DNA of 64,000 nucleotides from Polyangiaceae bacterium (GTDB lineage: Bacteria; Myxococcota_A; Polyangia; Polyangiales; Polyangiaceae): assembly GCA_025936045.1 (NCBI GenBank), contig JAICUB010000013.1, forward strand, positions 80,386 to 144,385, read 5' to 3'. Below are positions 9,962-18,497 of this stretch, one piece after another. The position numbers and the translations under genes were made by a program. The notes below the pieces were generated by a model. The model saw only the letters and a program-made list of their open reading frames with translations. It was not told the origin of the DNA and did not search any database. Every line of letters begins with the position of its first letter. Position 1 is the stretch's first letter.

Positions 9962-11037
9962 CGCAGGGCGCGTACGCCCTCGTACACCTCACGCGTCCGC
10001 TCGGCCATGATGCGCCAAGAGAAGAGCGCCGCCCGCCGGATACCCTTCTCCGAAAGCGACGTCCGCAGCCGCTCGTCCTCGAGCACGCTCAGGAGACAGC
10101 GCGCGAGATCGGCCGCGTCGCCCGCTCGCGCCATGAGGCCCGCGTCTCCGATGAACTCGGGGGCGTCGAGCGTACCCGCCACGACGACCGGAGCGCCGCA
10201 TGCCATCGCTTCCAGGCTCGTGAGTCCGAACCCGTAGCGCGAGGGGAACGTCATGACCGTCGCGCGCGCGTAGTACTCCGGGAGCTCGGCTTCCGGCACG
10301 AACCCGCGAAATTCGACGTTCTCGAGCGCGAGCGCGCGCGCCAGGCTTTCGAGAGCGGGTCCATCCGCGTTCGGCTTGCCGCAAATCAAGAGCTTCGCGT
10401 CGGGGAACCTGCGCCCGACCTCCGCGAACGCCCGCAAGAGTACGTCCACGCCCTTCGCTCGGCTCACTTCCCCGAGGTAGAGCACCTCGCGCGCGCGACG
10501 CTCGATCGCAGGGCGTGGGAAGTACGTCGCATGGTCGAGCCCGAAATGAACGACGTGGACTTTGGAGGCTTCCGCGCCGTGCTCGGCGACGAGCTCGTCC
10601 TTCGTCACCTGAAACGGCACGATCAAAGCGTCCGCGCGCTTGACGCTCACCGTCGTGCAGAAGCGGGCGTAGCCCATCTTCAAGCGCGAGTTGTAGCCGT
10701 GCACCTGAAACGGCAAGAGATCGTGGATCGAGACGACGAGGGGGCGTTTGAGACACGCGGCAGCGGCCGCGCCGGCCGGCGTCGAGAGCGCGTGATAAAC
10801 GTCCGCTTTCATCCGCGGGAGCTCTGCGAAAACACGAGTGAGCTTGACGGCGGCGGCCACGGCGCCTTCCGACGAGCCGCCCGTGATCGCGGGGAGAGAG
10901 ACGTGCGTGCCCGCGCGCTCGAGGTTCTCCGCGAGCTCGACGCTGTAGCGGTCCACGCCGCGGCCGCTCTCCCGCGTCGGAAAGAACGGGTAGCAAATCA
11001 AGCAAGCGTGGAGCGGCGAATTTTCGGCGGCGTTCAT
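9958..11037 (-). CDS. glycosyltransferase family 4 protein
   Basis: 359 residues with the two-domain GT-B layout. The N-terminal domain includes RGVDRYSVELAENL and the region VVSIHDLLPFQ. The donor-site half includes VLYLGEVSRAKGVDVLLRAF and the closing EX7E-type segment (FGLTSLEAMACGAPVV). Such enzymes transfer a sugar from a nucleotide donor at the cytoplasmic face of the membrane. The start at 11037 overlaps the stop of the flippase-like gene by 4 bases (ATGA), so the two are co-translated. The frame is open far upstream, but only this Met gives a normal GT4 N-terminus. Donor and acceptor cannot be told from sequence. Confidence 0.9.
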   Translation of the reverse strand: MNAAENSPLHACLICYPFFPTRESGRGVDRYSVELAENLERAGTHVSLPAITGGSSEGAVAAAVKLTRVFAELPRMKADVYHALSTPAGAAAAACLKRPLVVSIHDLLPFQVHGYNSRLKMGYARFCTTVSVKRADALIVPFQVTKDELVAEHGAEASKVHVVHFGLDHATYFPRPAIERRAREVLYLGEVSRAKGVDVLLRAFAEVGRRFPDAKLLICGKPNADGPALESLARALALENVEFRGFVPEAELPEYYARATVMTFPSRYGFGLTSLEAMACGAPVVVAGTLDAPEFIGDAGLMARAGDAADLARCLLSVLEDERLRTSLSEKGIRRAALFSWRIMAERTREVYEGVRALR

Positions 11038-12035
11038 GGATCGGGGCGGGCTTCGAGTCGCGGTCCGTCCGCGGCGGGCGGCGGGGCGACCCCTTTGGTC
11101 AAGTTGCCGAGCAGCTTGAACGCGGTCCCTCCCAGCAACACGTCCACGAACATGTGTACCGCGCGCGCGGCGATGGGCAGCGTGATGGCGAGCGACGTGC
11201 CCTTGGCGCCGCCGAGCACGAAATACATGAGCCCCTCGCGCACGCCGAGGCCGCCGGGCGTCACGACCGCGAAGAACGCGATGGTGTCGGAGATCAGAAT
11301 CGCGGCCATGAGCTTCGGCGCGGCGCTCGCGGGCACGTAGTAACCGATGCCGCGCGCCGTGAAATAGCTCGAGAGACCGAAGGCGACGACCGAGATCAGA
11401 TGCACGCCGTGGAGCTTTGCGAGCAACGAGAGCGGCACGTCGACGTAACCTACGTCGCGCTTGAAGACGCGGCCATAGAGCCCGGTCGCGAAGCGCAGGA
11501 GCAGCCCGTGGAAGCCGAAACCGGCGACGTCGAGCAGGACGCCGAGCGCGAAGATGCCGAGCACCGCTTGCGCCGGGATCGGGCTGTCCGCGAAGAGCAG
11601 GCAGCCGAAACCGACGATCAGCGACACCGCGAGCGACACGAGCAGGTTCAGCGCGTTCACGTAGACGACGAGCGACTTCGAGAACCCGCGATTGGCGAGC
11701 CAGTACACCTGCAGGGCATAGGTGAGCACCTTGCCCGGCACGTACTTCACGAGGTTGCTCGAGTTGACGGTGGCGACCGTCTGCGAAAACGTGAGCTTGT
11801 TCCCGCCGCCGAGCGAGTTGATCGTGAACTGCCAGCCGTACGTCGGTACGAGGTACGTGACGAGCATGCACAGCACCGAAATGGCGAGGAAGCTCGGCTC
11901 GAAGTCGAGGTGCTGCGCGCGGATGCTCCCCCAGTTGTCGCGGAGCGCGCGATAAAAGAAAAGGACGATGCACGCGACGATGACGGGCCCGGCGGCGTAC
12001 CGGAGCCCGAGCTTGACGACGCGCGCGCTCGACAT
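11034..12035 (-). CDS. lysylphosphatidylglycerol synthase/flippase-like transmembrane protein (UPF0104 type)
   Basis: 333 residues, mostly hydrophobic, with about eight membrane segments. The family-type motifs are LVKYVPGKVLTYALQVY in the middle and FFAVVTPGGLGVREGLMYF in the C-terminal third; the PGGLGVRE signature is characteristic. Members include the flippase half of MprF and AglD-type proteins and are often found with glycosyltransferases. The start was taken at MSSARVVK (12035); the reading frame is open 41 codons further, but that part is polar and overlaps the neighbouring methyltransferase gene. The stop overlaps the GT4 start. The likely role is lipid or lipid-linked sugar handling in the inner membrane (inference). 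Confidence 0.82.
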   Translation of the reverse strand: MSSARVVKLGLRYAAGPVIVACIVLFFYRALRDNWGSIRAQHLDFEPSFLAISVLCMLVTYLVPTYGWQFTINSLGGGNKLTFSQTVATVNSSNLVKYVPGKVLTYALQVYWLANRGFSKSLVVYVNALNLLVSLAVSLIVGFGCLLFADSPIPAQAVLGIFALGVLLDVAGFGFHGLLLRFATGLYGRVFKRDVGYVDVPLSLLAKLHGVHLISVVAFGLSSYFTARGIGYYVPASAAPKLMAAILISDTIAFFAVVTPGGLGVREGLMYFVLGGAKGTSLAITLPIAARAVHMFVDVLLGGTAFKLLGNLTKGVAPPPAADGPRLEARPDP

Positions 12036-12078
12036 GGGCGCGGAGCCTAGCAGAGCTCCCGAGAACCCCAGGGAGCGC

Positions 12079-12834
12079 TCATTCCGCGCCACCGAGAAAC
12101 ACGCCGGTCCACGTATCGAGCCCGGGCGCCGCGTCCGACATGAAAGCGACGAGCTCACGCTGCGCGAGGCCCGCCGTGCTCAGAAAGTGCGCGACTTCGG
12201 GCGCGAAGAGGTAGCGCATGCTGTGCTTTTCCCGCAGCTCGGAGACTTCGCCGCTCTGCTTGTCCTTGACGAACACGTGGTAATTCACGTCGACGACGTT
12301 GTCGTTCGGGTGCAGCACGGGCTCGGCGAGGCGCGTTACGGCGGTCGCGTCGTCCTCGAGCCGCAGCACGCGCACGCTCGGGCGCAGGTTCAGCACCGCG
12401 GGGCCGTACCAGCAGTCGAACACGAAGAGCCCGCCCGGGGCGAGGTGCTCGCGCAGCGTGGTGAGTCCGGCGAGCAAGTCCGAGTTCGTCGTCTGGTAGC
12501 TCATGACGTGAAAGAGCGAGACGACGACGTCGAATTTTCGACCGAGCCGCACGCTGCGTAAATCACCTTCGACGAACTCCGTACGTCCGTTCGTCACCTT
12601 GCGCGCGCGCGCCTCGGCGAGCATCGCGGGCGAGCGGTCGACGCCCACCACGTCGTAACCGCGCTCGGCGAGCAGGCTCGCGTGGCGGCCGGTGCCGCAA
12701 CCGAGGTCGAGCAGCGTGCGCGCGCCGGGACGGCGCTTGGCTATCAGCGAATGCACGTAGTCAGCCTCTGCCTCGTAGTCCTTGTCGCGATAGAGGAGAT
12801 CGTAATAGCGGGAGTAGTTGCCGAAAACGGACAT
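12079..12834 (-). CDS. class I SAM-dependent methyltransferase
   Basis: 251 residues. Motif I is TLLDLGCGTGRHASLLAERG (residues 40-59), followed by the acidic loop GVDRSPAMLAEAR and motif II/III regions (FDVVVSLFHVMSY, LAPGGLFVFDCWYGP). The N-terminus FGNYSRYYDLLYRDKDY is typical of methyltransferases that sit in polysaccharide and sugar-modification clusters. The substrate is not predictable. It lies 43 bases upstream of the flippase-like gene on the same strand, so it may open a three-gene operon (methyltransferase, flippase-like, GT4). It is divergent from the cupin gene. Confidence 0.88.
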   Translation of the reverse strand: MSVFGNYSRYYDLLYRDKDYEAEADYVHSLIAKRRPGARTLLDLGCGTGRHASLLAERGYDVVGVDRSPAMLAEARARKVTNGRTEFVEGDLRSVRLGRKFDVVVSLFHVMSYQTTNSDLLAGLTTLREHLAPGGLFVFDCWYGPAVLNLRPSVRVLRLEDDATAVTRLAEPVLHPNDNVVDVNYHVFVKDKQSGEVSELREKHSMRYLFAPEVAHFLSTAGLAQRELVAFMSDAAPGLDTWTGVFLGGAE

Positions 12835-12851
12835 CGCGAGTGTTTCTCGCG
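12835..12851. repeat. short inverted repeat in the divergent methyltransferase/cupin leader
   Basis: CGCGAG-TGTTT-CTCGCG, with six perfect base pairs and a 5-base loop, begins directly before the methyltransferase ATG. On that strand it would place a hairpin right at the ribosome entry site. It could be a small operator or chance in GC-rich DNA. Confidence 0.3.
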
Positions 12852-12959
12852 CGGCTAAGGCGGGCTGGCAAGATACCAGTTCGGCCCCCTGACCGGCGAC
12901 GCGCGCGCGTGGCCGCCAACGGCTTGCCTGAGCGGAGGTCCAAGGGTATTTCAGGCGCG

Positions 12960-13367
12960 ATGCAAGGCGTCGAATTCTTCCGCGACGGAGACCAGCTGTT
13001 GGCGATCCTGGTGCGGGCGTCCGCCTCGAGCGACAAGAAGTACAACTTCCTCACGGACGACAGCGCGCCGTTTCAGCTCGGCATGAACTTCTACAAGGCC
13101 GGCGAGACCATCCCGGGCCATTTTCACCTGACACGCGAGATTCAGCTCAATCAGGTGCAAGAAGTCATCGTGATCGGCCACGGCAAGACCAAGATCACGT
13201 TCTACGGTCACGCGCGCCAGCAGGTCGCCGAGGCGACCCTCGCGACCGGCGACGTGATTCTGCTCGCGAGCGGCGGGCACGGCTTCGAGATCCTCGAAGA
13301 CACGAAGATCGTGGAGGTCAAGCAGGGCCCCTACGACGGTAAGGTCAAAGACAAGATCGCCCTTTGA
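12960..13367 (+). CDS. small cupin-fold protein of a glycan cluster
   Basis: 135 residues predicted to be all-beta. The cupin-type stretch is GETIPGHFHLTREIQLNQVQ followed by EVIVIGHGKTKITFYG and GDVILLASGGHGFEIL. His residues in GHFH and in SGGHGFE are placed where cupins bind metal. Small cupins beside DegT aminotransferases are often sugar-nucleotide isomerases or epimerases of the FdtA kind, but the expected motifs are not clear enough to claim this. The DegT gene starts 16 bases downstream, so the two are very probably one transcript. The start was set at MQGVEFF; the upstream in-frame part is Arg-rich and unlike a protein N-terminus. Confidence 0.75.
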   Translation: MQGVEFFRDGDQLLAILVRASASSDKKYNFLTDDSAPFQLGMNFYKAGETIPGHFHLTREIQLNQVQEVIVIGHGKTKITFYGHARQQVAEATLATGDVILLASGGHGFEILEDTKIVEVKQGPYDGKVKDKIAL

Positions 13368-13383
13368 TCGGGAATCACACGTC

Positions 13384-14508
13384 GTGAACGAACCTTTCAT
13401 TCCCGTCTGCGAGCCGCTGCTCGGCGGCAACGAGCTCAAGTACGTCACCGAAGCCGTCTCGAAGGGCTGGATTTCGTCGTCCGGCGGCTTCGTGAAGGAC
13501 CTTGAGCAGAAGTTCGCGGCATACCTCGGCGCGCGTCACGCCGTCACGGTGACGAACGGAACCGCCGCCCTCCACCTTGCGCTCGTCGCGGCCGGCATCG
13601 GCCAGGGCCACGAGGTGATCGTGCCGACCTTCACGATGATCGCCTCGGCGGCGGCCGTCTGTTACACCGGCGCAAAGCCGGTATTCGTGGATTGCGAGCG
13701 CGACACGTTCAACATCGACGTGACGCGCATCGCCGAAAAAGTCACCGCTCGCACGCGCGCGATCATGCCGGTGCACATCTACGGGCTGCCCTGCGACATG
13801 ACGCCGCTCCTCGCGCTCGCGAAGGAGCGGAACCTCGTCGTCGTCGAGGACGCCGCGGAAGCGATCGGTTCGCGCTACGAGGGCAAGCCGTGCGGCGCGC
13901 TCGGCGAGCTCGGCTGCTTCAGCTTCTTCGCCAACAAGGCCATCACGACGGGTGAAGGCGGCATGGTCGTCACGAGCGACGACAAGCTCGCGGACGAGCT
14001 TCGCTACTACAAAAACTTGTGCTTCCCGCTCAAGGGTCCGCGCCGCTACGTCCACGAGCACATCGGCTTCAATTACCGCATGCCGAATACGGTCGCGGCC
14101 ATCGGGCTCGCGCAGCTCGAGCGCGTCGAGGACTACGTCGCGATGCGACGCGAGAACGCGCGCCGCTACAACGAGCGGTTGCGGGGCGAACGGGGCATCA
14201 GCGTCCCGGTCGACAAGCCGTATTCCCACAACAGCTATTGGATGTATTCGATTTTGATCGAGGACGACTTCGGTCGCTCTCGTGACGAAGTCATGCAGGG
14301 GCTCGGCGAGCGCGGCATCGACACCCGCAGTTTCTTCGTCCCGATGCACCAGCAGGCGGGCCTCCGCGCTTACGGCGCCGACACCAGCGGCAGCTACCCG
14401 AACTCCGAATACGTGTCGCCGCGCGGGCTTTACCTGCCGTCGAGCTCCGGGCTGACGGCAGAGCAGATCGAGCGCGTGTGCCAGGAGCTTCTGGCGCTCC
14501 GCCGTTGA
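13384..14508 (+). CDS. DegT/DnrJ/EryC1/StrS-family PLP aminotransferase
   Basis: 374 residues, the normal family length. The PLP-binding lysine is K185 in CFSFFANKAITTGEGG, and the pyridine-N aspartate is D156 (VVVEDAAEAIGSRY). Other family landmarks are TNGTAALHLAL, FNYRMPN and the C-terminal YLPSSSGLTAEQIERV. These enzymes transfer an amino group from Glu or Gln to a nucleotide-linked ketosugar, giving the amino sugars of surface polysaccharides. The GTG start lies 16 bases after the cupin stop, which suggests that the cupin acts on the same sugar. The preceding SDR or dehydratase genes are not nearby. Confidence 0.95.
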   Translation: MNEPFIPVCEPLLGGNELKYVTEAVSKGWISSSGGFVKDLEQKFAAYLGARHAVTVTNGTAALHLALVAAGIGQGHEVIVPTFTMIASAAAVCYTGAKPVFVDCERDTFNIDVTRIAEKVTARTRAIMPVHIYGLPCDMTPLLALAKERNLVVVEDAAEAIGSRYEGKPCGALGELGCFSFFANKAITTGEGGMVVTSDDKLADELRYYKNLCFPLKGPRRYVHEHIGFNYRMPNTVAAIGLAQLERVEDYVAMRRENARRYNERLRGERGISVPVDKPYSHNSYWMYSILIEDDFGRSRDEVMQGLGERGIDTRSFFVPMHQQAGLRAYGADTSGSYPNSEYVSPRGLYLPSSSGLTAEQIERVCQELLALRR

Positions 14509-14605
14509 GGGTCGGCCCGTGAGCTCGCTGCAATTTTTTTTGGTCGGAGCCGTGGTCGCCGGCGCGGGCACGGTCGCGCCCGGATTTTGCTAAAGTCGAA
14601 ATCGG

Positions 14606-15778
14606 ATGGGCGGCTCACGCTTGTTGTCCCGAGTTCGCGATGCGCTCGTCCCGCGTCGCCCGGCGCCCGAGGGAAACCCGCGGGTGTTGTTCCTCACGCG
14701 CAAATACCCGCCCCGCAAGGGCGGCCTCGAGACGCACAGCTTCTTTCTGACGACCGGATATCAGGGGGACAAGACGATCGTCGCGCTCGGCAAGCTCCAG
14801 CGCCACCTGATCTGGTTCTTGCCGTACGCGAGCCTGCGGGTGCTGCTCGAGGGTCATCGTTACGATCTCGTCTGCATCAACGACCCGATGCTCGCGTTCG
14901 CCGGAATGCTCGCGAGGCGCGTATGGGATCGCAAGGTCGTCTGCTGCTTGCACGGGCTCGACCTCCTGTTCCCGAACCGCCCTTACCAGCTGTACCTCAA
15001 GCGTTTCCTCGAAGCGGACGCCTACGTCGCGAACAGCGCGGCGACGCGCCGCATCGCGCTCGCGCGCGGGCTCGAGCCGGTCGGCGTGATCACCATCGGC
15101 GTGTCGAAGGAGTTCTTCGCTCTCGAGCGCGATCACGGCGCGGACGCGGAGGTCGCGGCGGCGCGCAAGGGCCGGCTCGTGTTGCTCACCACCGGGCGCT
15201 TGATCCCGCGTAAGGGCGCGGCGTGGTTCGTCGCGAACGTGCTGCCGCGGCTCGACGTGCTCTACGTCGTGGTCGGCGGCGGGCGCGACTACGAGCGGAT
15301 CAAGCAAGCGGCGGTCGACGCGGGCGTGACCGACAAGCTCTTGGTCATCTGGGAGCCGGACGACGAGCGGCTGCATCGCCTGTTCAGCGCCGCAGACGTG
15401 TTCGTGATGCCGAACATACCGATCCCGAACGACGTGGAAGGCTTCGGCATCGTGAGTCTCGAGGCCGCCGCGGCCGGCTTGCCCGTCGTCGCGTCGCGCC
15501 TGGAGGGTATCCCCGACGCCGTCGCGGACGGCCAAAGCGGCATCCTGGTCGAACCCGAGAACGCCGACGCCTACGTCGCGGCGATCGAAAAGCTCAAGGC
15601 CGATCCGGCGGCGCGCATCGCCTTCGGCGAGAACGCACGACGCTACGTCCGCGCCCGCAACGATTGGCGCGAGGTGATCGCCGCATACACGCGCCTCTTT
15701 CGCGACTTGTGCGGTACACCCGAGCCCGCGGTCGTGCGGCCGCGTCAAGAGTCCGTGCTGAGCTCGCGGCCGAACTGA
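14606..15778 (+). CDS. glycosyltransferase family 4 protein
   Basis: 390 residues. The N-terminal domain has KYPPRKGGLETHSFFL, the glycine-rich acceptor-side loop typical of GT4. The donor half contains LVLLTTGRLIPRKGAAWFV, VVGGGRDYERIK and the EX7E-type motif DVEGFGIVSLEAAAAGLPVVAS. The enzyme acts at the cytoplasmic membrane face on a nucleotide-sugar donor that is not predictable. It is 97 bases downstream of the aminotransferase, in a gap containing an 8-T run, so it may have its own promoter. It converges with the outer-membrane protein gene at 15798. Confidence 0.9.
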   Translation: MGGSRLLSRVRDALVPRRPAPEGNPRVLFLTRKYPPRKGGLETHSFFLTTGYQGDKTIVALGKLQRHLIWFLPYASLRVLLEGHRYDLVCINDPMLAFAGMLARRVWDRKVVCCLHGLDLLFPNRPYQLYLKRFLEADAYVANSAATRRIALARGLEPVGVITIGVSKEFFALERDHGADAEVAAARKGRLVLLTTGRLIPRKGAAWFVANVLPRLDVLYVVVGGGRDYERIKQAAVDAGVTDKLLVIWEPDDERLHRLFSAADVFVMPNIPIPNDVEGFGIVSLEAAAAGLPVVASRLEGIPDAVADGQSGILVEPENADAYVAAIEKLKADPAARIAFGENARRYVRARNDWREVIAAYTRLFRDLCGTPEPAVVRPRQESVLSSRPN

Positions 15779-15797
15779 GCGGGCGCCGAGCGCGCCG

Positions 15798-16610
15798 TCA
15801 GCGGCCGCCGAAGCGAAAGCGGCCGAGAAAGCCGATCTGGCGGCCGTCCGCGTTCCCGCCGTGACCGGCGAGGTTGTAGAACTGGAAGACGCCGCCCACG
15901 TCGACGTCCTCGTTGACGGAGACGATGCAGCCGCCCTCGAGCGGGATTTGGAAATTGTCCGCAAAACCCTCGAGCCGCCCGCCGATGCCGGTGCCGACGA
16001 AGGGCGCGACCCTCGGCGTCACCTGGAAGTAGAACCAAGTCGGCAGCCAGAGGAAGTCCTTGTTGCCGCCGTCAACGTCGGGGCGCCCGGCCAATCCGAC
16101 CTGGAGCGAGGGGTCGAACACCCACGCCACGACGTCGCTGATGTTCAGGCGACCGAGCACGCCGCCTCGCACCGACAGCCACAAGCGGTTGCTGAAATGC
16201 AGGAAGGCCGGCGCGTCCCCGTTGAAGTCGAGCTCGAAGTCCTTGTCGCGCACGAGCGAGTACAGGATGCCCATCCCGATATCGTCGTAAACGCCCCAGT
16301 AGTCCCGATGCGAGCTGCAGTTCGGACAGAAGCCGCCGAACGGAAAAAACGGCCCGATCTCGTGAATCACGCCGAGCGCGAGCTTGTCCGTCACCCCGAA
16401 GTAGACGTGCAGCGGGAAGTGGAAGGGCTCGAGGTTGCCGTTGTTCGAGACGTCCAGGCCGGCCATCATGGGCCGCGCGGGCATACCGGTAAGGTCGACC
16501 GCACCCTGAGGGGTGACGAAGTTCCGGCGCGTGAACTCCTGCGCGCTCGCGGGAGCGCTCAGCAAGAGCGAGAGCGCCGCCGCGAGCAAGACCGTGATCG
16601 AAAACTTCAC
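15798..16610 (-). CDS. exported outer-membrane beta-barrel candidate, unknown function
   Basis: 270 residues starting at GTG (16610), directly before a clear signal peptide (KFSITVLLAAALSLLLSAPASA). The mature part is rich in alternating aromatic/hydrophobic and polar residues (FPLHVYFGVTDKLALGV, GRQIGFLGRFRFGGR at the end), as in beta-barrels that finish with an aromatic strand. Two cysteines lie close together in GFCPNCSSH. No family is recognised. It follows the AgmX-type gene on the same strand after 77 bases and may share its transcript. The signal peptide is convincing and the barrel assignment moderate. Confidence 0.65.
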   Translation of the reverse strand: MKFSITVLLAAALSLLLSAPASAQEFTRRNFVTPQGAVDLTGMPARPMMAGLDVSNNGNLEPFHFPLHVYFGVTDKLALGVIHEIGPFFPFGGFCPNCSSHRDYWGVYDDIGMGILYSLVRDKDFELDFNGDAPAFLHFSNRLWLSVRGGVLGRLNISDVVAWVFDPSLQVGLAGRPDVDGGNKDFLWLPTWFYFQVTPRVAPFVGTGIGGRLEGFADNFQIPLEGGCIVSVNEDVDVGGVFQFYNLAGHGGNADGRQIGFLGRFRFGGR

Positions 16611-16687
16611 GCCGCCGACTTTAGTTCTCGCCGTCGTCAGACCGCAAGCGGCGCGGCTTGGGGCCAAACGCCACGCGCGCTCGTGTC

Positions 16688-18163
16688 TCAACCCGGCGTG
16701 AACATGATCGGATAACTCACGGTCACGATTCCGTTCTCGGGTGGTGGAAACGAAATTCCGTAGAATTGGCTCAAGACGCAGCTCACGACTTTGCTGTCGG
16801 GGAGATCGGAACCGCCGTTCGCGGCGTTCGACACGGCGCCCTCGCGATCGATGATGAAACGTGCGGTCACGCGCCCCGTGAGGTTCGGGTTCGCGCCGAG
16901 TCCGCTCTCGTAGCAACCGCGAAACCGGCCGTAATTTTGGCGCACGATGCGCTGAATCACCTCCGGCGGCAGATGACCGCTCACGCTCGTGACACCCGCG
17001 GGCGTTAGCCGTGGCGCTTTCGGGTGGTGACCTCCGCCCGTTCGACCGATGCCGATACCGAAGTCGGCGGACCCCGCGCCGCACAGCGGATTGCAGCCGC
17101 CAATCGCGCCGATGCCGATGCCTTTGCCGAGACCGCCGCCGCCCTGCCCCGGCCCACTCAAATCGAGCCCGCCGAAGCCGCCGCTCTCGCCCGGGTCCTT
17201 GCCGAAGAGCTCGCCCCAAGCGTCGCTCGCGTCGGGGCCCGTCGCGACGTCCGCGCCCCAAAGGGCGGTCGGCAGCGCGCGACCGTTCATCGTGTTGAGC
17301 AAGCCGATCATGCCGATCGTGCGCGCCTCGGCGAGTGCCTGCTCGCGCGACAACGTGAGCTCACCGCCGCCGGAAACCGCCGTGCGCCGCTGCACGGAAG
17401 GCCGATCGGGTCGCCCCATTTTGCCCTCGGGTCCGCGCGCCGCCTCACCGGGCGTGCCGCCGCCTTCCGGCGCGGCGCTCTTCGCGCCCTGATCGAGCTG
17501 CCGCTCGCGCTCGCGCTCGGCCTGGGCGTTCAGGTACACGCGCATCGCGTCGATGCGATCGCGGTCGAAATCCCCGTCGAGCGACGCACCGAGCGCCGGT
17601 GTGTAATACGCAATGGCGCCCAGAAATGCCGCCACCGACAGGAGCGTACCGACGAAAGCGCCGCCCACGCCGCGCGTGTCGGCGCCGAGCGCGCGCGGCA
17701 CGCGTTTACCGGCCGTCACGCGCGTCACCCTGAAGGTGATCTCACCGAAGCGCACTTCGTCCCCGGCGAGCACGGCGCCCGCGGGCGCCACCGCACGCAC
17801 GCCGCCGTCGAGGTCGACGATGGCCGCGCGCGCGAACGGCGCGAGCTCGCTGGGGAGCAGGTAGTCCACGCCGTCCCCGTGTCCGACGTAGAACGGTCGC
17901 GGCGGCGCGAGGTGGGCGACGTGCAGCACCGTGCTGCCCCAGAGCACCGTCACCTCGACCGCTTCGAGCAGTGGGTCCTCGCACTCGCTCGCCTCGACGG
18001 GCCCGCGGGTCTGGAGCATGACGTAGGTTGTTTCGCCGGATGGGCCGTCCTGCTCGCCCGTGAGGGCCTCCGGGATGGAGAAGGCGGGCGGCGGCTCAGG
18101 CGTCGATGGAGACGTAAGAGGATGGATGTGCGCGTTCGGCGCACCAAGCTGTGCGTTGGCCAT
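16688..18163 (-). CDS. AgmX/PglI C-terminal-domain membrane-anchored protein
   Basis: 490 residues. Start chosen at MANAQLGAP because a perfect AAGGAG lies 8 bases upstream. Residues 40-160 carry a beta-rich region resembling an FHA-like fold (VEVTVLWGSTVLHV, YLLPSELAPFARAAIVDLDGG). One membrane helix lies at about 167-189. A Glu/Arg-rich segment and a Gly-rich stretch (about 325-360) follow. The last about 100 residues (HLPPEVIQRIVRQNYGRFRGCYE, LTGRVTARFIIDREGAV) are the TonB-like domain first named from myxobacterial AgmX and PglI. The topology suggests a cytoplasmic sensor half and a periplasm-spanning half. AgmX was linked to gliding in Myxococcus, but the domain is widespread and a motility role here is only a possibility. 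Confidence 0.85.
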   Translation of the reverse strand: MANAQLGAPNAHIHPLTSPSTPEPPPAFSIPEALTGEQDGPSGETTYVMLQTRGPVEASECEDPLLEAVEVTVLWGSTVLHVAHLAPPRPFYVGHGDGVDYLLPSELAPFARAAIVDLDGGVRAVAPAGAVLAGDEVRFGEITFRVTRVTAGKRVPRALGADTRGVGGAFVGTLLSVAAFLGAIAYYTPALGASLDGDFDRDRIDAMRVYLNAQAERERERQLDQGAKSAAPEGGGTPGEAARGPEGKMGRPDRPSVQRRTAVSGGGELTLSREQALAEARTIGMIGLLNTMNGRALPTALWGADVATGPDASDAWGELFGKDPGESGGFGGLDLSGPGQGGGGLGKGIGIGAIGGCNPLCGAGSADFGIGIGRTGGGHHPKAPRLTPAGVTSVSGHLPPEVIQRIVRQNYGRFRGCYESGLGANPNLTGRVTARFIIDREGAVSNAANGGSDLPDSKVVSCVLSQFYGISFPPPENGIVTVSYPIMFTPG

Positions 18164-18497
18164 GAGAGACACTCCTTGGGCGTGGTGCGACGTGCGGGAT
18201 GGGAACCGCCATGACCGTGCAGGAGCACGCTCGCGGCGCCCGCCGAAAAAGAGCGCGTCGCTTGCACCAACAACGACAGCGAGGGACAAGGGAAGGTTCC
18301 CTGCACCTCTGGCTGCGCTTCAACGCCGTGAGGTTAGGACCGCGTAGGCCGACGTAGCCGTTTGTGGTGGGCGGGGGCGCGCCCTAAGGCCCAAGGGGGG
18401 ATCGTGAGGAGCGAAAGGTGGGACGGCAAAAGCCAAAAAATAGCGCCCCACGGGCGGCGACCGGTGGTGTAGGTTCTAAGACGAGGTCTTCTCGGGC
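18164..18497. other. divergent intergenic region between AgmX-type and FHA-GGDEF genes
   Basis: 334 bases without a credible gene. It must hold the promoters of both flanking genes. The only defined site is the strong Shine-Dalgarno AAGGAG at 18172-18177 (minus strand). No clear -35/-10 pair, repeat or RNA was seen. Confidence 0.6.

Noticed and set aside
9958..11973. A 671-codon frame that would fuse the GT4 enzyme to an upstream extension
   Set aside because: The extension lies antisense-like across the flippase-like gene and is Arg-rich. GT4 begins naturally at 11037 with an ATGA overlap.
15775..15801. Terminator hairpin between the GT4 and outer-membrane protein genes
   Set aside because: The inverted repeat (CTGA...TCAG) is interrupted by several mismatches, so it is much weaker than the hairpins at 9933 and 19469.
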